Shown one piece after another: positions 1 to 7,812 of a DNA stretch of 21,774 nucleotides. Positions within the stretch are counted from its first letter, which is position 1, and the number at the start of each line of letters is the position of its first letter. Under the pieces are notes generated by a model. The model was not told where the DNA came from and searched no databases. It saw only the letters and a list, made by a program, of their open reading frames with translations. Source of the stretch: Pseudomonadota bacterium (lineage in GTDB: Bacteria > Pseudomonadota > Alphaproteobacteria > Sphingomonadales > Sphingomonadaceae); contig JAEZES010000132.1 in NCBI GenBank assembly GCA_023432995.1, positions 1 through 21,774 on the forward strand, written 5' to 3'. The position numbers were made by a program, and so were the translations under genes.

Positions 1-440
1 CGGGCGCGGCCGCGGGCCGGGGGGCGGCGGGCCCACTTGCGGGGGGCGCCGCGCGCCGCGAGAGCCGCTGCCGCGACCAGGATTGCCACGACCAGCGCGC
101 TCGCGCCCCACGCCGACAACAGCGGCGTCAAGGCGATGATCGATCCTACGGTAAGCCCGACGAGGGCGAGCAAGCCGAGGAGCGCGGCGATCGCTCCAAG
201 CACGGCTGCCGACTTCGCCCGGTCCGCGACGAAGGCGGCGCGCGTCTTCTGGAAACCCAATTCGGCTTCCAGGTATGTCTTGCCGTCCTCGATCAGTGCT
301 TCGACGTCGTCGAGCAGCGAGCGCGGCTCGGCGTCTTCTGCCTCCGGGCTTTCGGCCGGCGGCGCACTATCGGGCGGCGTGGGCATGTCGGCATCGTCCC
401 GCACTCGCGGGGCGATACCGGCATCCGCCGGTGGTGTCAC
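1..440 (-). CDS. YqjE-like phage-holin-family membrane protein (partial)
   Basis: This minus-strand reading frame is open to the left edge, so the C-terminus is missing. The protein has an acidic, proline-rich N-terminus, then an amphipathic stretch containing the motif DDVEALIEDGKTYLEAEL. Two hydrophobic segments follow (about residues 80-105 and 110-130 from the GTG start), then a basic tail. This is the layout of the YqjE / 'phage holin family' small membrane proteins, which in many proteobacteria sit next to a YqjD-like protein, as here. The GTG at 440 overlaps the stop of the upstream gene as GTGA, suggesting translational coupling; an ATG at 386 is the alternative start. The physiological role of the family is poorly defined; membrane association and stress or stationary-phase expression are usual. 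The first ~50 bases of the window are almost pure G/C, so the very end of the frame may be unreliable. Confidence 0.72.
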   Translation of the reverse strand, partial: MTPPADAGIAPRVRDDADMPTPPDSAPPAESPEAEDAEPRSLLDDVEALIEDGKTYLEAELGFQKTRAAFVADRAKSAAVLGAIAALLGLLALVGLTVGSIIALTPLLSAWGASALVVAILVAAAALAARGAPRKWARRPPARGRA

Positions 441-994
441 CGCCGAAAGAGGCGGGCGAGCAGGAACCCCGCGAGCGCGGCCAAGCCGACGGCCGCCGCG
501 GGACTCTTGCGGACGAATTCGCGCGCGTCTTCGCCGAGCTGCTCGACGCTCTTCTGCTCGAGCTTGGCGGCGGTGTCCTGCAGCGACTGTGAGGCGCTGC
601 GGGCGTAGTCGCCGTACTGCGGACCGAGCCGCTCGTCGATGGTCCCGGCGTTTTCGCCGACCAGCTTGCCGAGGCCGGACAGCGCCTCGCTCGCCTTGGC
701 CTTGCCTTCCTGCGCCAGTTCGGCGGCCTTGGTCTTGGCTTCGCGGGTCCAGTCATCGCTGCGCTCGCGGGCTTGCAAGCCGTAGCCGCTGGCGCGTTCG
801 CGGGCCTCGGCGCCGAGCAGAGCGGCGCCGGCGCGCGCTTCCTCGAGCGCGGCGTTGAAGCGCGACTTGGCTTCCTCGCGGCGGCTCGGCGGGGTCGACA
901 CTTCGCCCGGTGTCTTCGGCACGACGGCCCCGACGTTGCTGGACTTGGCCGCGGTCTTGCGCGGCTTGGCGGTCTTGGGTCCTGACTCGGCCAT
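437..994 (-). CDS. YqjD/ElaB-like (DUF883-type) membrane-anchored protein
   Basis: The gene encodes 185 residues. The N-terminus is rich in Lys, Ala and Pro. A long, highly charged helical region with no predicted globular core follows (about residues 45-150), rich in Ala, Glu, Arg and Lys. The protein ends in one hydrophobic segment and a basic tail (SPAAAVGLAALAGFLLARLF plus RR). That C-terminal anchor and helical body match the YqjD/ElaB family, whose E. coli members are inner-membrane, ribosome-associated proteins of stationary phase. The ATG at 994 was chosen because AAAGGGATATC precedes it. The frame stays open upstream, but that extension is Cys/Arg-rich and lacks a ribosome-binding site. 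The stop overlaps the possible GTG start of the YqjE-like gene, so the two form a short operon. It is divergent from eno. Confidence 0.8.
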   Translation of the reverse strand: MAESGPKTAKPRKTAAKSSNVGAVVPKTPGEVSTPPSRREEAKSRFNAALEEARAGAALLGAEARERASGYGLQARERSDDWTREAKTKAAELAQEGKAKASEALSGLGKLVGENAGTIDERLGPQYGDYARSASQSLQDTAAKLEQKSVEQLGEDAREFVRKSPAAAVGLAALAGFLLARLFRR

Positions 995-1157
995 GATATC
1001 CCTTTCCGTTAGCCCAATCGCACTCCGGGCCGACCCTCGCTGGTCTCGAACTGAACGCGGCTTGCACCGCGTGGTTCCGCCGCATAGGAGGCCCCGGCAC
1101 CCTCGATATCGGAGGTGTCTTAGCATTTTACAACACTCGTCCGGGAGCGCCAACCGC

Positions 1158-2444
<1,287 letters not shown>

Positions 2445-2489
2445 CTATCGCGAAGCGATGGTTGCCGAGGCCCGAAAGCGGATGGCGAG

Positions 2490-3698
2490 TTGAAGCCCGG
2501 AGCCATCCCATGCCTGGCTTCGGCGTTGATGTCGGCTCCTGCAGGCGCGAACCTGCAATATGTCGTCGACTACGCTCGCGTAGCGGACGGGACGCTCGAG
2601 GTCTCTTTGCAGCTTCCCCCTTCCGGGCGGCAACCATTACGCCTGGCCGCACGTTCGTTACCGACGGCGCAGCCGGACCAGATAGGCGAGGTTCGCTGTG
2701 ACGGCGTGACTGTCGCCAAGTCCGCCGAGGGCTGGACGTTGCCAGTCGGATGCGAGACCGCCAGCTGGGTCGTCTCGGTTGCAGATCCGTCCGGCATTCC
2801 GGCCAGTGAGCAGCGGAGCATCTGGCTCAAGTCGGGCTGGGGTATCGTCACAGATCCTTCCGCGATCCTTCGCCTGGAGGGCTTCGGGGGCAAGGCGCAA
2901 CTCCGGTTCATCGGCCCTCGAGGTGTCGGTGCGGATGCGCACTTGCCGCCGCTGAACAGCGCTCCCGGCATCTATGTAATTGGCGAACCGCCAATGTGGG
3001 TCGGCAACGATGGGCGTCAGGCCTTGGTCTATGCGGGTGACGATCTCGGCCAGGTCGATCCCTCCGCGCATCTGGCAGGCCTTGCCTATCTCCGCGGCGT
3101 GATCGGGCCCGATCACCTGCGGCAGATCCCCGTGCTTACGGTCGTCCTGCTAGGCATCGAGCGCAGCGCGGGAAGTGTCGGTGGCGCGGCGGGGCACCAA
3201 GCCGTTGTCGTCAACTACATTCTGCCTGATGCGCATTCGACCGCCGAAGAAGCGCTGATGCCACTGGTGATCGTCCTGCACGAACAGTTCCACCAGCTCG
3301 TCAGCGGCAATCTCCCGCTTTGGGCGAGCGAGAGTCTGGCCCAGTACTACGGTCTCAAGACATTGGGACGAATCGGAGTCGACCGGGCGGCCGCCTCTAC
3401 GCTCAGCCATCGCGAGTTTTCGGCCGGCTCGGCAGGACCGGGCCTGACCGCGGTGCAGGACCAGGTGCAGGCCGGCGACGGTTCGAACTACGCTCTGTTC
3501 TACAGCAAGGGCGTCGCGTTCTGGCATCGCGTGGACCTCGCAATCCAGTCCGGCGGCGCCGGTTCGCTCGACGACCTCATGCCCACGCTGGTCGGGGCAG
3601 GTTTCGCTCCTGACGGCAGTCTGCCGAAAGCAGCTATCGATCACCTCCCGCCATTGACCCGGGAGCGGATTCGGGGGATCGAGCGCGAATTCCTTTGA
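2490..3698 (+). CDS. Putative secreted gluzincin-type metallopeptidase
   Basis: The 402-residue product has a short hydrophobic N-terminus ending in APAGA just before NLQY, consistent with a signal peptide and export. The N-terminal half (about 20-200) looks beta-rich and has no name I recognise. The C-terminal half has a zinc-binding HExxH motif, H264-E265-Q-F-H268, inside VIVLHEQFHQLVSG. The sequence WASESLAQYY follows, whose E281 resembles the third zinc ligand of M1/M61-type peptidases (WxSEGxAxYY), although the spacing from HExxH is shorter than in classical members. The start is uncertain: TTG at 2490 gives the best signal peptide, and an ATG at 2529 would remove most of it. GC is somewhat lower than in eno. 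The substrate is unknown, and the peptidase assignment rests on the motif alone. Confidence 0.7.
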   Translation: MKPGAIPCLASALMSAPAGANLQYVVDYARVADGTLEVSLQLPPSGRQPLRLAARSLPTAQPDQIGEVRCDGVTVAKSAEGWTLPVGCETASWVVSVADPSGIPASEQRSIWLKSGWGIVTDPSAILRLEGFGGKAQLRFIGPRGVGADAHLPPLNSAPGIYVIGEPPMWVGNDGRQALVYAGDDLGQVDPSAHLAGLAYLRGVIGPDHLRQIPVLTVVLLGIERSAGSVGGAAGHQAVVVNYILPDAHSTAEEALMPLVIVLHEQFHQLVSGNLPLWASESLAQYYGLKTLGRIGVDRAAASTLSHREFSAGSAGPGLTAVQDQVQAGDGSNYALFYSKGVAFWHRVDLAIQSGGAGSLDDLMPTLVGAGFAPDGSLPKAAIDHLPPLTRERIRGIEREFL

Positions 3699-3812
3699 TC
3701 CCGGCATCACGCCCTCGCGATGCTCATGGACGCGTTGAGCCGGTCGGAGGTGACCTCGATGTAAAGCGTGCGTTGCAGCGCGAGGCCATGATGTAAACGC
3801 AAGAGCTCGCGC
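3699..3812 (-). pseudogene. Decayed GIY-YIG nuclease fragment (two frameshifts, 3' end missing)
   Basis: Read on the minus strand in three successive frames, this stretch gives VYIMASRCN, then TLYIEVTSDRLN, then RVHEHREGVMPGS. Together these closely follow the N-terminal half of small GIY-YIG nucleases (UPF0213/YhbQ type: VYI-MAS-x-NGTLYIGVTSDL-x-RV-x-HREG). The frame changes once near 3771, consistent with loss of one G in the expected Asn-Gly codons, and once near 3735. The glycine of the YIG motif is replaced by glutamate. The homologous stretch ends about 40 residues in, where it meets the end of the upstream metallopeptidase gene, so the C-terminal half is gone. It lies directly beside the palindromic repeat at 3831-3859. 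It cannot make a functional nuclease. The assignment is from motif recognition, not an alignment. Confidence 0.68.
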
Positions 3813-3830
3813 TACATCCGCAGAACCGAC

Positions 3831-3859
3831 CGGGTTCCCGCTTCCGCGGGAATGACGGG
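3831..3859. repeat. REP-like palindromic intergenic repeat
   Basis: TTCCCGC (3835-3841) and GCGGGAA (3846-3852) form a perfect 7-bp stem around the 4-base loop TTCC, with flanking CGGG and TGACGGG. On the minus strand the element begins CCCGTCATTCCCGCGG. This matches the widely dispersed 'GTCATTCCCGCG...GCGGGAA' palindromes found between genes in many proteobacteria. There is no T-run, so it is not a good terminator. Only this copy was noticed in the window. Confidence 0.7.
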
Positions 3860-3900
3860 GAAGGGAGATGCATCCGCTTTCGGTGGGAAGCGGACATGAC

Positions 3901-4341
3901 TCAATTCATTGACGCGCCCGCCCCAGGGAATTGAAGGCTCGCCAGAAAGGCGTCGTTTTCCTCCTCCGGCCGCTCGAGTGCCCTTTGGTAGAGTGTTTGG
4001 AGTCGCGCCTTGTATTCAGGGCGATCTGCCCAAATCCGGGGGTCTGCCTTGATGAGATTCGAGAGAACGTCACCCGGATAATAGCCGCCTTCAAAGAGCG
4101 GGTCGGCTTCGAGTTTTGGCCAAACTAGATCGAGGACATAAGGATAGCCGTCCTGCTGAGATACCAGCCGACCGATCTCTTCGTCCGACAAGTTCTTGAG
4201 GGGCTTCTTCCACGACCGAATAATCCACTCAACCAGCGGGGTGGGTGCGCCCTCGGGGTCGCCAGCATTACGTCCTGTCAAATCCTCGAGCGATCGGGAG
4301 AGGTCAGTCTGTTCGCGCTTCATTGGCCAAGATGAGGGCAT
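3901..4341 (-). CDS. CdiI_2-like contact-dependent inhibition immunity protein (orphan)
   Basis: The product is about 146 residues from the ATG at 4341, or 140 from the ATG at 4323; neither has a clear ribosome-binding site. It shows the pattern of the CdiI_2 immunity family: an N-terminal SLEDL, then KPLKNLSDEEIGRLVSQQ, then GYPYVLDLVWPKLEADPLFE, then GGYYPGDVLSNLI. Relatives protect the cell by binding the toxic C-terminal domain of a CdiA or other polymorphic toxin. No toxin, CdiA repeat region or CdiB transporter is visible nearby. Base composition is clearly poorer in GC than the flanking genes, and a palindromic repeat and a decayed nuclease gene lie just downstream, so acquisition by transfer is likely. 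It follows the aldo-keto reductase gene by 29-47 bases on the same strand and could be transcribed with it. Confidence 0.72.
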   Translation of the reverse strand: MPSSWPMKREQTDLSRSLEDLTGRNAGDPEGAPTPLVEWIIRSWKKPLKNLSDEEIGRLVSQQDGYPYVLDLVWPKLEADPLFEGGYYPGDVLSNLIKADPRIWADRPEYKARLQTLYQRALERPEEENDAFLASLQFPGAGASMN

Positions 4342-4370
4342 TTTGCGAATGTCCGCAATGGGTCGTGGAC

Positions 4371-5411
4371 TCAGGTGATCGACGACGATCCTCGCCAGAT
4401 GTCGATCCCCGCATCCAGCGCAAGCTCGTCGATCCGCACCAGCTCCTCCTCGCTGAAATCCAGCCCGCGCAGCGCCGCCAGCGAGTCCTCGAGCTGCGCC
4501 ACCGTCCGCGCGCCGATCAGCGCCGAGGTCACCCGCGGGTCGCGCAGCGCCCAGGCGATCGCCATCTGCGCCAGAGTCTGTTCGCGCTCGCGCGCCAGCG
4601 CATCGAGGGCGCGGATCGAGGCGCGCGTCTCTTCGGTCAGCGCCGCCTTGGGGAAATAGCGCCCGCGCACCGCGCGCGCGTCGTCGGGGATCCCGCCGAG
4701 GTACTTGCTCGTCAGCATGCCCTGGGCGAGCGGCGAGAAGGCGATGCAGCCGACGCCGAGCTCGGCGAGCGTGGCGAGCAGCCCGCGCTCGATCCACCGA
4801 TTGAGCATCGAGTACGACGGCTGGTGGATCAGCAGCGGCACGCCTTCGCTCGCGAGCATCGCGTGGGCCTCGCGGGTCAATTGCGGCGAGTAGGACGAGA
4901 TGCCGACGTAGAGCGCCTTGCCCTGCCGGTGCGCGTGCGCGAGCGCGCCCATCGTTTCCTCAAGCGGGGTGCTCGGATCGACGCAGTGCGAATAGAAGAT
5001 GTCGACATAGTCGAGCCCCATCCGGCTGAGGCTCTGGTCGAGGCTCGCGAGCAGGTACTTGCGCGATCCGCCCTCGCCGTAGGGCCCCGGCCACATGTCG
5101 TAGCCGGCCTTGGTCGAGACGATCAGCTCGTCGCGGAACGGCCCGAAGTCCTCCGCCAGCCAGCGCCCGAAGTTCGCCTCGGCCGAGCCGTACGGCGGGC
5201 CGTAGTTGTTGGCGAGGTCGAAGTGCGTCACTCCAAGGTCGAACGCCCGCCGCAGGATCGCCCGCCCGGTCTCGAAATCGTCGACGCCGCCGAAGTTCTG
5301 CCACAGGCCCAGCGAGATGATCGGCAGGTCGAGTCCGCTCCGCCCGCAGCGGCGATAGGGCATACGGCCGTCATAGCGGGCGGGGTCGGGCGTGTAGGAT
5401 TCGGCAGCCAT
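4371..5411 (-). CDS. Aldo-keto reductase, YghZ/L-glyceraldehyde-3-phosphate reductase-like
   Basis: This is an NADPH-dependent aldo-keto reductase of 346 residues, the same length as E. coli YghZ (L-glyceraldehyde 3-phosphate reductase, also reported to act on methylglyoxal). The catalytic tetrad is visible as D65 and Y70 in FDLANNYGPPYGSAE, K101 in STKAGY and H142 in DIFYSHCVD. The YghZ-type N-terminus RYDGRMPYRRCGRSGLDLP and the cofactor region near IGARTVAQLEDSLAAL are also present. The ATG at 5411 is preferred because AAAGG lies five bases upstream; a GTG at 5417 is also in frame. It is divergent from the M13 peptidase gene, with a 32-bp tandem repeat between them, and is upstream of the CdiI-like gene on the same strand. 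It is probably cytoplasmic and involved in aldehyde detoxification. Confidence 0.9.
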   Translation of the reverse strand: MAAESYTPDPARYDGRMPYRRCGRSGLDLPIISLGLWQNFGGVDDFETGRAILRRAFDLGVTHFDLANNYGPPYGSAEANFGRWLAEDFGPFRDELIVSTKAGYDMWPGPYGEGGSRKYLLASLDQSLSRMGLDYVDIFYSHCVDPSTPLEETMGALAHAHRQGKALYVGISSYSPQLTREAHAMLASEGVPLLIHQPSYSMLNRWIERGLLATLAELGVGCIAFSPLAQGMLTSKYLGGIPDDARAVRGRYFPKAALTEETRASIRALDALAREREQTLAQMAIAWALRDPRVTSALIGARTVAQLEDSLAALRGLDFSEEELVRIDELALDAGIDIWRGSSSIT

Positions 5412-5436
5412 TGGCACCTTTCCATGATCCGGGGAG

Positions 5437-5451
5437 GCCTTCGGCGAAGGC
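5437..5451. repeat. Perfect short inverted repeat upstream of aldo-keto reductase
   Basis: GCCTTCG and CGAAGGC are perfect 7-bp arms around a single central G. The element lies 26 bases upstream of the aldo-keto reductase ATG, in its probable leader or promoter. It could be an operator or a small RNA hairpin; nothing further distinguishes these. Confidence 0.35.
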
Positions 5452-5472
5452 TCTACACGGTTCCAGTCCGGG

Positions 5473-5536
5473 CCGCGATGTCCGACGAAGTGCGCACCGC
5501 GCTGCCGCGATGTCCGACCAAGTGCGCACCGCGCTC
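5473..5536. repeat. Two-copy 32-bp tandem repeat in divergent intergenic region
   Basis: Two adjacent 32-base units begin CCGCGATGTCCGAC and end with AAGTGCGCACCGCGCT. They differ at one internal base (G at 5487 versus C at 5519) and at the last base. Each unit contains the palindrome GTGCGCAC. The pair sits between the divergent aldo-keto reductase and M13 peptidase genes. It may be a duplicated regulator-binding site or a recent slippage duplication. A weak promoter-like TTGCCG (5549-5554) lies just downstream. Confidence 0.75.
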
Positions 5537-5632
5537 GACCGAGGTTCCTTGCCGCATCACGACGGGCCGACTATGCGGTTCCATCCGTAACCAACCCCGC
5601 CGACGCATCTCGCGCGCGATGAAGGAAACCCG

Positions 5633-7714
5633 ATGACCTCACGCATCCTGCCCGCCCTGCTGCTGGGCGTCGCAACCGTCACCCTTGGCCCGGTCGCCTG
5701 CAACACGGCCGGCGACGACGCCGTACAGGTCACGCCCGGCACCGAGCTCGGGATCGTCAGGGAGTCGATGGACACCTCGGTCAAGCCGGGGGACGACTTC
5801 TACGCTTACGCCAACGGCGGCTGGATGGAGGCCAACGAGATTCCGGCCGACCGCTCGAACATCGGCGGCTTCTGGATCGCCGACCAGCAGACCGAGAAGA
5901 ACCTCGAGGCGCTGATCGCCGATCTCGAGGAGTCGCAGCCCGAAGCCGGCACCGACGCCGCCCGCGTCAAGGCCTACTACGACGCGTTCCTCGACACGGC
6001 GACGATCGACAAGCTCGGCATGCAGCCGGTCCAAGCCGACCTGCAGCGGATTGCCGCGATCCGCGACAAGCGCGACCTCGCGCGCGTGCTCGGCAGCAGC
6101 GTGCGCGCCGACGTCGACCCGCTCAATGCGACCGACATGACCACCGAGAACCTGTTCGGCGTGTTCGTCACCCAGGCCCTCGCCGAGCAGGAGGTCATGC
6201 CCTACCTGCTTCAGGGCGGCCTCGGCATGCCCGAGCGCGAGTACTACCTGTCGTCCGAGCCGGCGATGCGCGCGCATCAGGCGGCGTACCGCAAGTACGT
6301 GGCCGACATGCTCGGCGCAGCCGGCATTCCCGACGCTGCCGCCAAGGCGCAGCGGATCTGGGACCTGGAGCTGAAGATCGCCCGGGCCCATGCCACGCGC
6401 GAGGAGAGCGACGACTGGTCGAAGGCCAAGGAAATCTGGACCGCCGAGCAGTTCTTGCAGAAGGCACCGGGGCTCGACTGGGCGACGTTCTTCGAGGCTG
6501 CGCAGCTCGGCAACCAGCGCAAGTTCAACGCCTTTCACGCCGGCAGCATTCCCAAGCTGGCCGCCCTCGTCGGCTCCGAGCCGCTCGAGAGCTGGAAGGA
6601 CTGGTTGACCTTTCACCAGATCAACAAGAACGCCGCCGTGCTGCCGAGCCGGATCGACAGCCTGTTCTTCGCCTTCAACGGCACGCAGCTGACCGGGCAG
6701 GAGGCCAACCGCCCGCGCGCCAAGCGCGCGATCAGCGCGGTCAACGCGAACCTCGGGGACGCGCTCGGCAGGCTCTACACCGAGCGCTATTTCCCGGCTT
6801 CGGCCAAGGCCCAGACCGCCGAGATGGTCGACAACATCAAGGCCGCCTTCGCCCGGCGTATCGACGCGCTCGAGTGGATGGCACCGGCAACCAAGGAAGA
6901 GGCCAAGGCCAAGGCCGAAGGCATCGAGGTCGGTGTCGGCTATCCCGACGAGTGGACGGACTATGTCTCGTTGGAGCTGGCGCCGGACACGGCCTACGCC
7001 AACAAGCAGGCCGCCGAGCTGCTGCGCTATCGCCAGGAGCTGGCGAAGATCGGCAAGCCGCTCGACCGGCGCGAGTGGTGGATGAACGCGCAATTGGTCA
7101 ACGCGGTCAACCTGCCGGTGCAGAACGCGATGAACTTCCCGGCGGCGATCCTCCAGCGCCCGTTCTTCGACCCCAAGGCCGACCCGGCGTTCAATTACGG
7201 CGCGATCGGCGCGGTGATCGGGCACGAGATCAGCCACAGCTTCGACGACGCCGGTTCGGCGTTCGACCGCAACGGGCTGATGCGCAACTGGTGGACCGAT
7301 GCCGATCTCGAGGTGTTCAGGCGCAACGGTCAGGCGCTGTCGGATCAGTACGACACCTATGAGGCGCTACCGGGCCTCAACGTCAACGGCAACCTGACGC
7401 TCGGCGAGAACATCGCCGATCTTGCCGGACTCGCCGCCGCCTACGACGCCTACCGCGCTTCGCTGAACGGCGAGGAGGCGCCGGTGATCGACGGCTTCAC
7501 CGGCGACCAGCGGTTCTTCATCGCCTACGCCCAGGCCTGGGCAAGCAAGTATCGCGAAGCCCAGCTGCGCCAGCGGATTGCCACCGACGGCCATGCGCCG
7601 GGGCATTTCCGCGCGCTGACCGTGCGCAACCTCGATGCGTGGTACGACGCGTTCGACGTCAAGGAAGGCGACACGCTTTACCTGCCGCCGGAGCAGCGCG
7701 TGCGCATCTGGTAG
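5633..7714 (+). CDS. M13-family (neprilysin/PepO-like) zinc metallopeptidase
   Basis: The gene encodes 693 residues, the usual length for this family. The N-terminus is a hydrophobic signal sequence followed by a cysteine (LGPVAC, C23), so the protein is exported and possibly a lipoprotein, although proline at -3 is unusual for a lipobox. The M13 N-terminal domain starts with SVKPGDDFYAYANGGWME. The catalytic domain shows NAMNFPAAILQRPFFDPKAD, the zinc site H531-E532-I-S-H535 in GHEISHSFDDAG, and the third ligand E592 with D596 in GENIADLAGL. It ends near the family-typical C-terminus, although the final residues are RVRIW rather than CxVW. AAGGAA, nine bases before the ATG, is a good ribosome-binding site. 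Such enzymes degrade oligopeptides in the periplasm or outside the cell. Confidence 0.95.
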   Translation: MTSRILPALLLGVATVTLGPVACNTAGDDAVQVTPGTELGIVRESMDTSVKPGDDFYAYANGGWMEANEIPADRSNIGGFWIADQQTEKNLEALIADLEESQPEAGTDAARVKAYYDAFLDTATIDKLGMQPVQADLQRIAAIRDKRDLARVLGSSVRADVDPLNATDMTTENLFGVFVTQALAEQEVMPYLLQGGLGMPEREYYLSSEPAMRAHQAAYRKYVADMLGAAGIPDAAAKAQRIWDLELKIARAHATREESDDWSKAKEIWTAEQFLQKAPGLDWATFFEAAQLGNQRKFNAFHAGSIPKLAALVGSEPLESWKDWLTFHQINKNAAVLPSRIDSLFFAFNGTQLTGQEANRPRAKRAISAVNANLGDALGRLYTERYFPASAKAQTAEMVDNIKAAFARRIDALEWMAPATKEEAKAKAEGIEVGVGYPDEWTDYVSLELAPDTAYANKQAAELLRYRQELAKIGKPLDRREWWMNAQLVNAVNLPVQNAMNFPAAILQRPFFDPKADPAFNYGAIGAVIGHEISHSFDDAGSAFDRNGLMRNWWTDADLEVFRRNGQALSDQYDTYEALPGLNVNGNLTLGENIADLAGLAAAYDAYRASLNGEEAPVIDGFTGDQRFFIAYAQAWASKYREAQLRQRIATDGHAPGHFRALTVRNLDAWYDAFDVKEGDTLYLPPEQRVRIW

Positions 7715-7762
7715 GGCGACCGACGTCCGGGCCGTTCTCCCACAGTGGAGGGCGGCTCAGAA

Positions 7763-7785
7763 GGGACGCCGGGGCGCTTCGTCCC
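7763..7785. terminator. Weak hairpin between convergent genes
   Basis: GGGACG (7763-7768) and CGTCCC (7780-7785) can form a 6-bp stem around an 11-base G/C-rich loop in the ~100-base gap between the convergent M13 peptidase and beta-helix genes. There is no T-run on either strand, so intrinsic termination is doubtful. No better terminator was seen in the gap. Confidence 0.25.
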
Positions 7786-7812
7786 AGGGCCACCCTAGCT
7801 GCCGGCCACGGC

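Noticed and set aside
1060..1090. TTGCAC...CATAGG as the eno promoter
   Set aside because: The -10 match is too poor in a GC-rich region to report as a feature.
2447..2459. Hairpin ATCGC-GAA-GCGAT just after eno as a terminator
   Set aside because: Only a 5-bp stem and no T-run; the next gene follows closely on the same strand.
3901..4797. A 298-codon minus-strand frame covering the CdiI-like gene and part of the aldo-keto reductase
   Set aside because: The N-terminal half is an Arg/Ala-rich out-of-frame reading of the aldo-keto reductase; the real gene starts near 4341 or 4323.
5639..7237. 532-codon antisense frame across the M13 peptidase
   Set aside because: Shadow of a highly conserved gene; composition (Leu/Gly/Val/Asp-rich) mirrors the sense codons.
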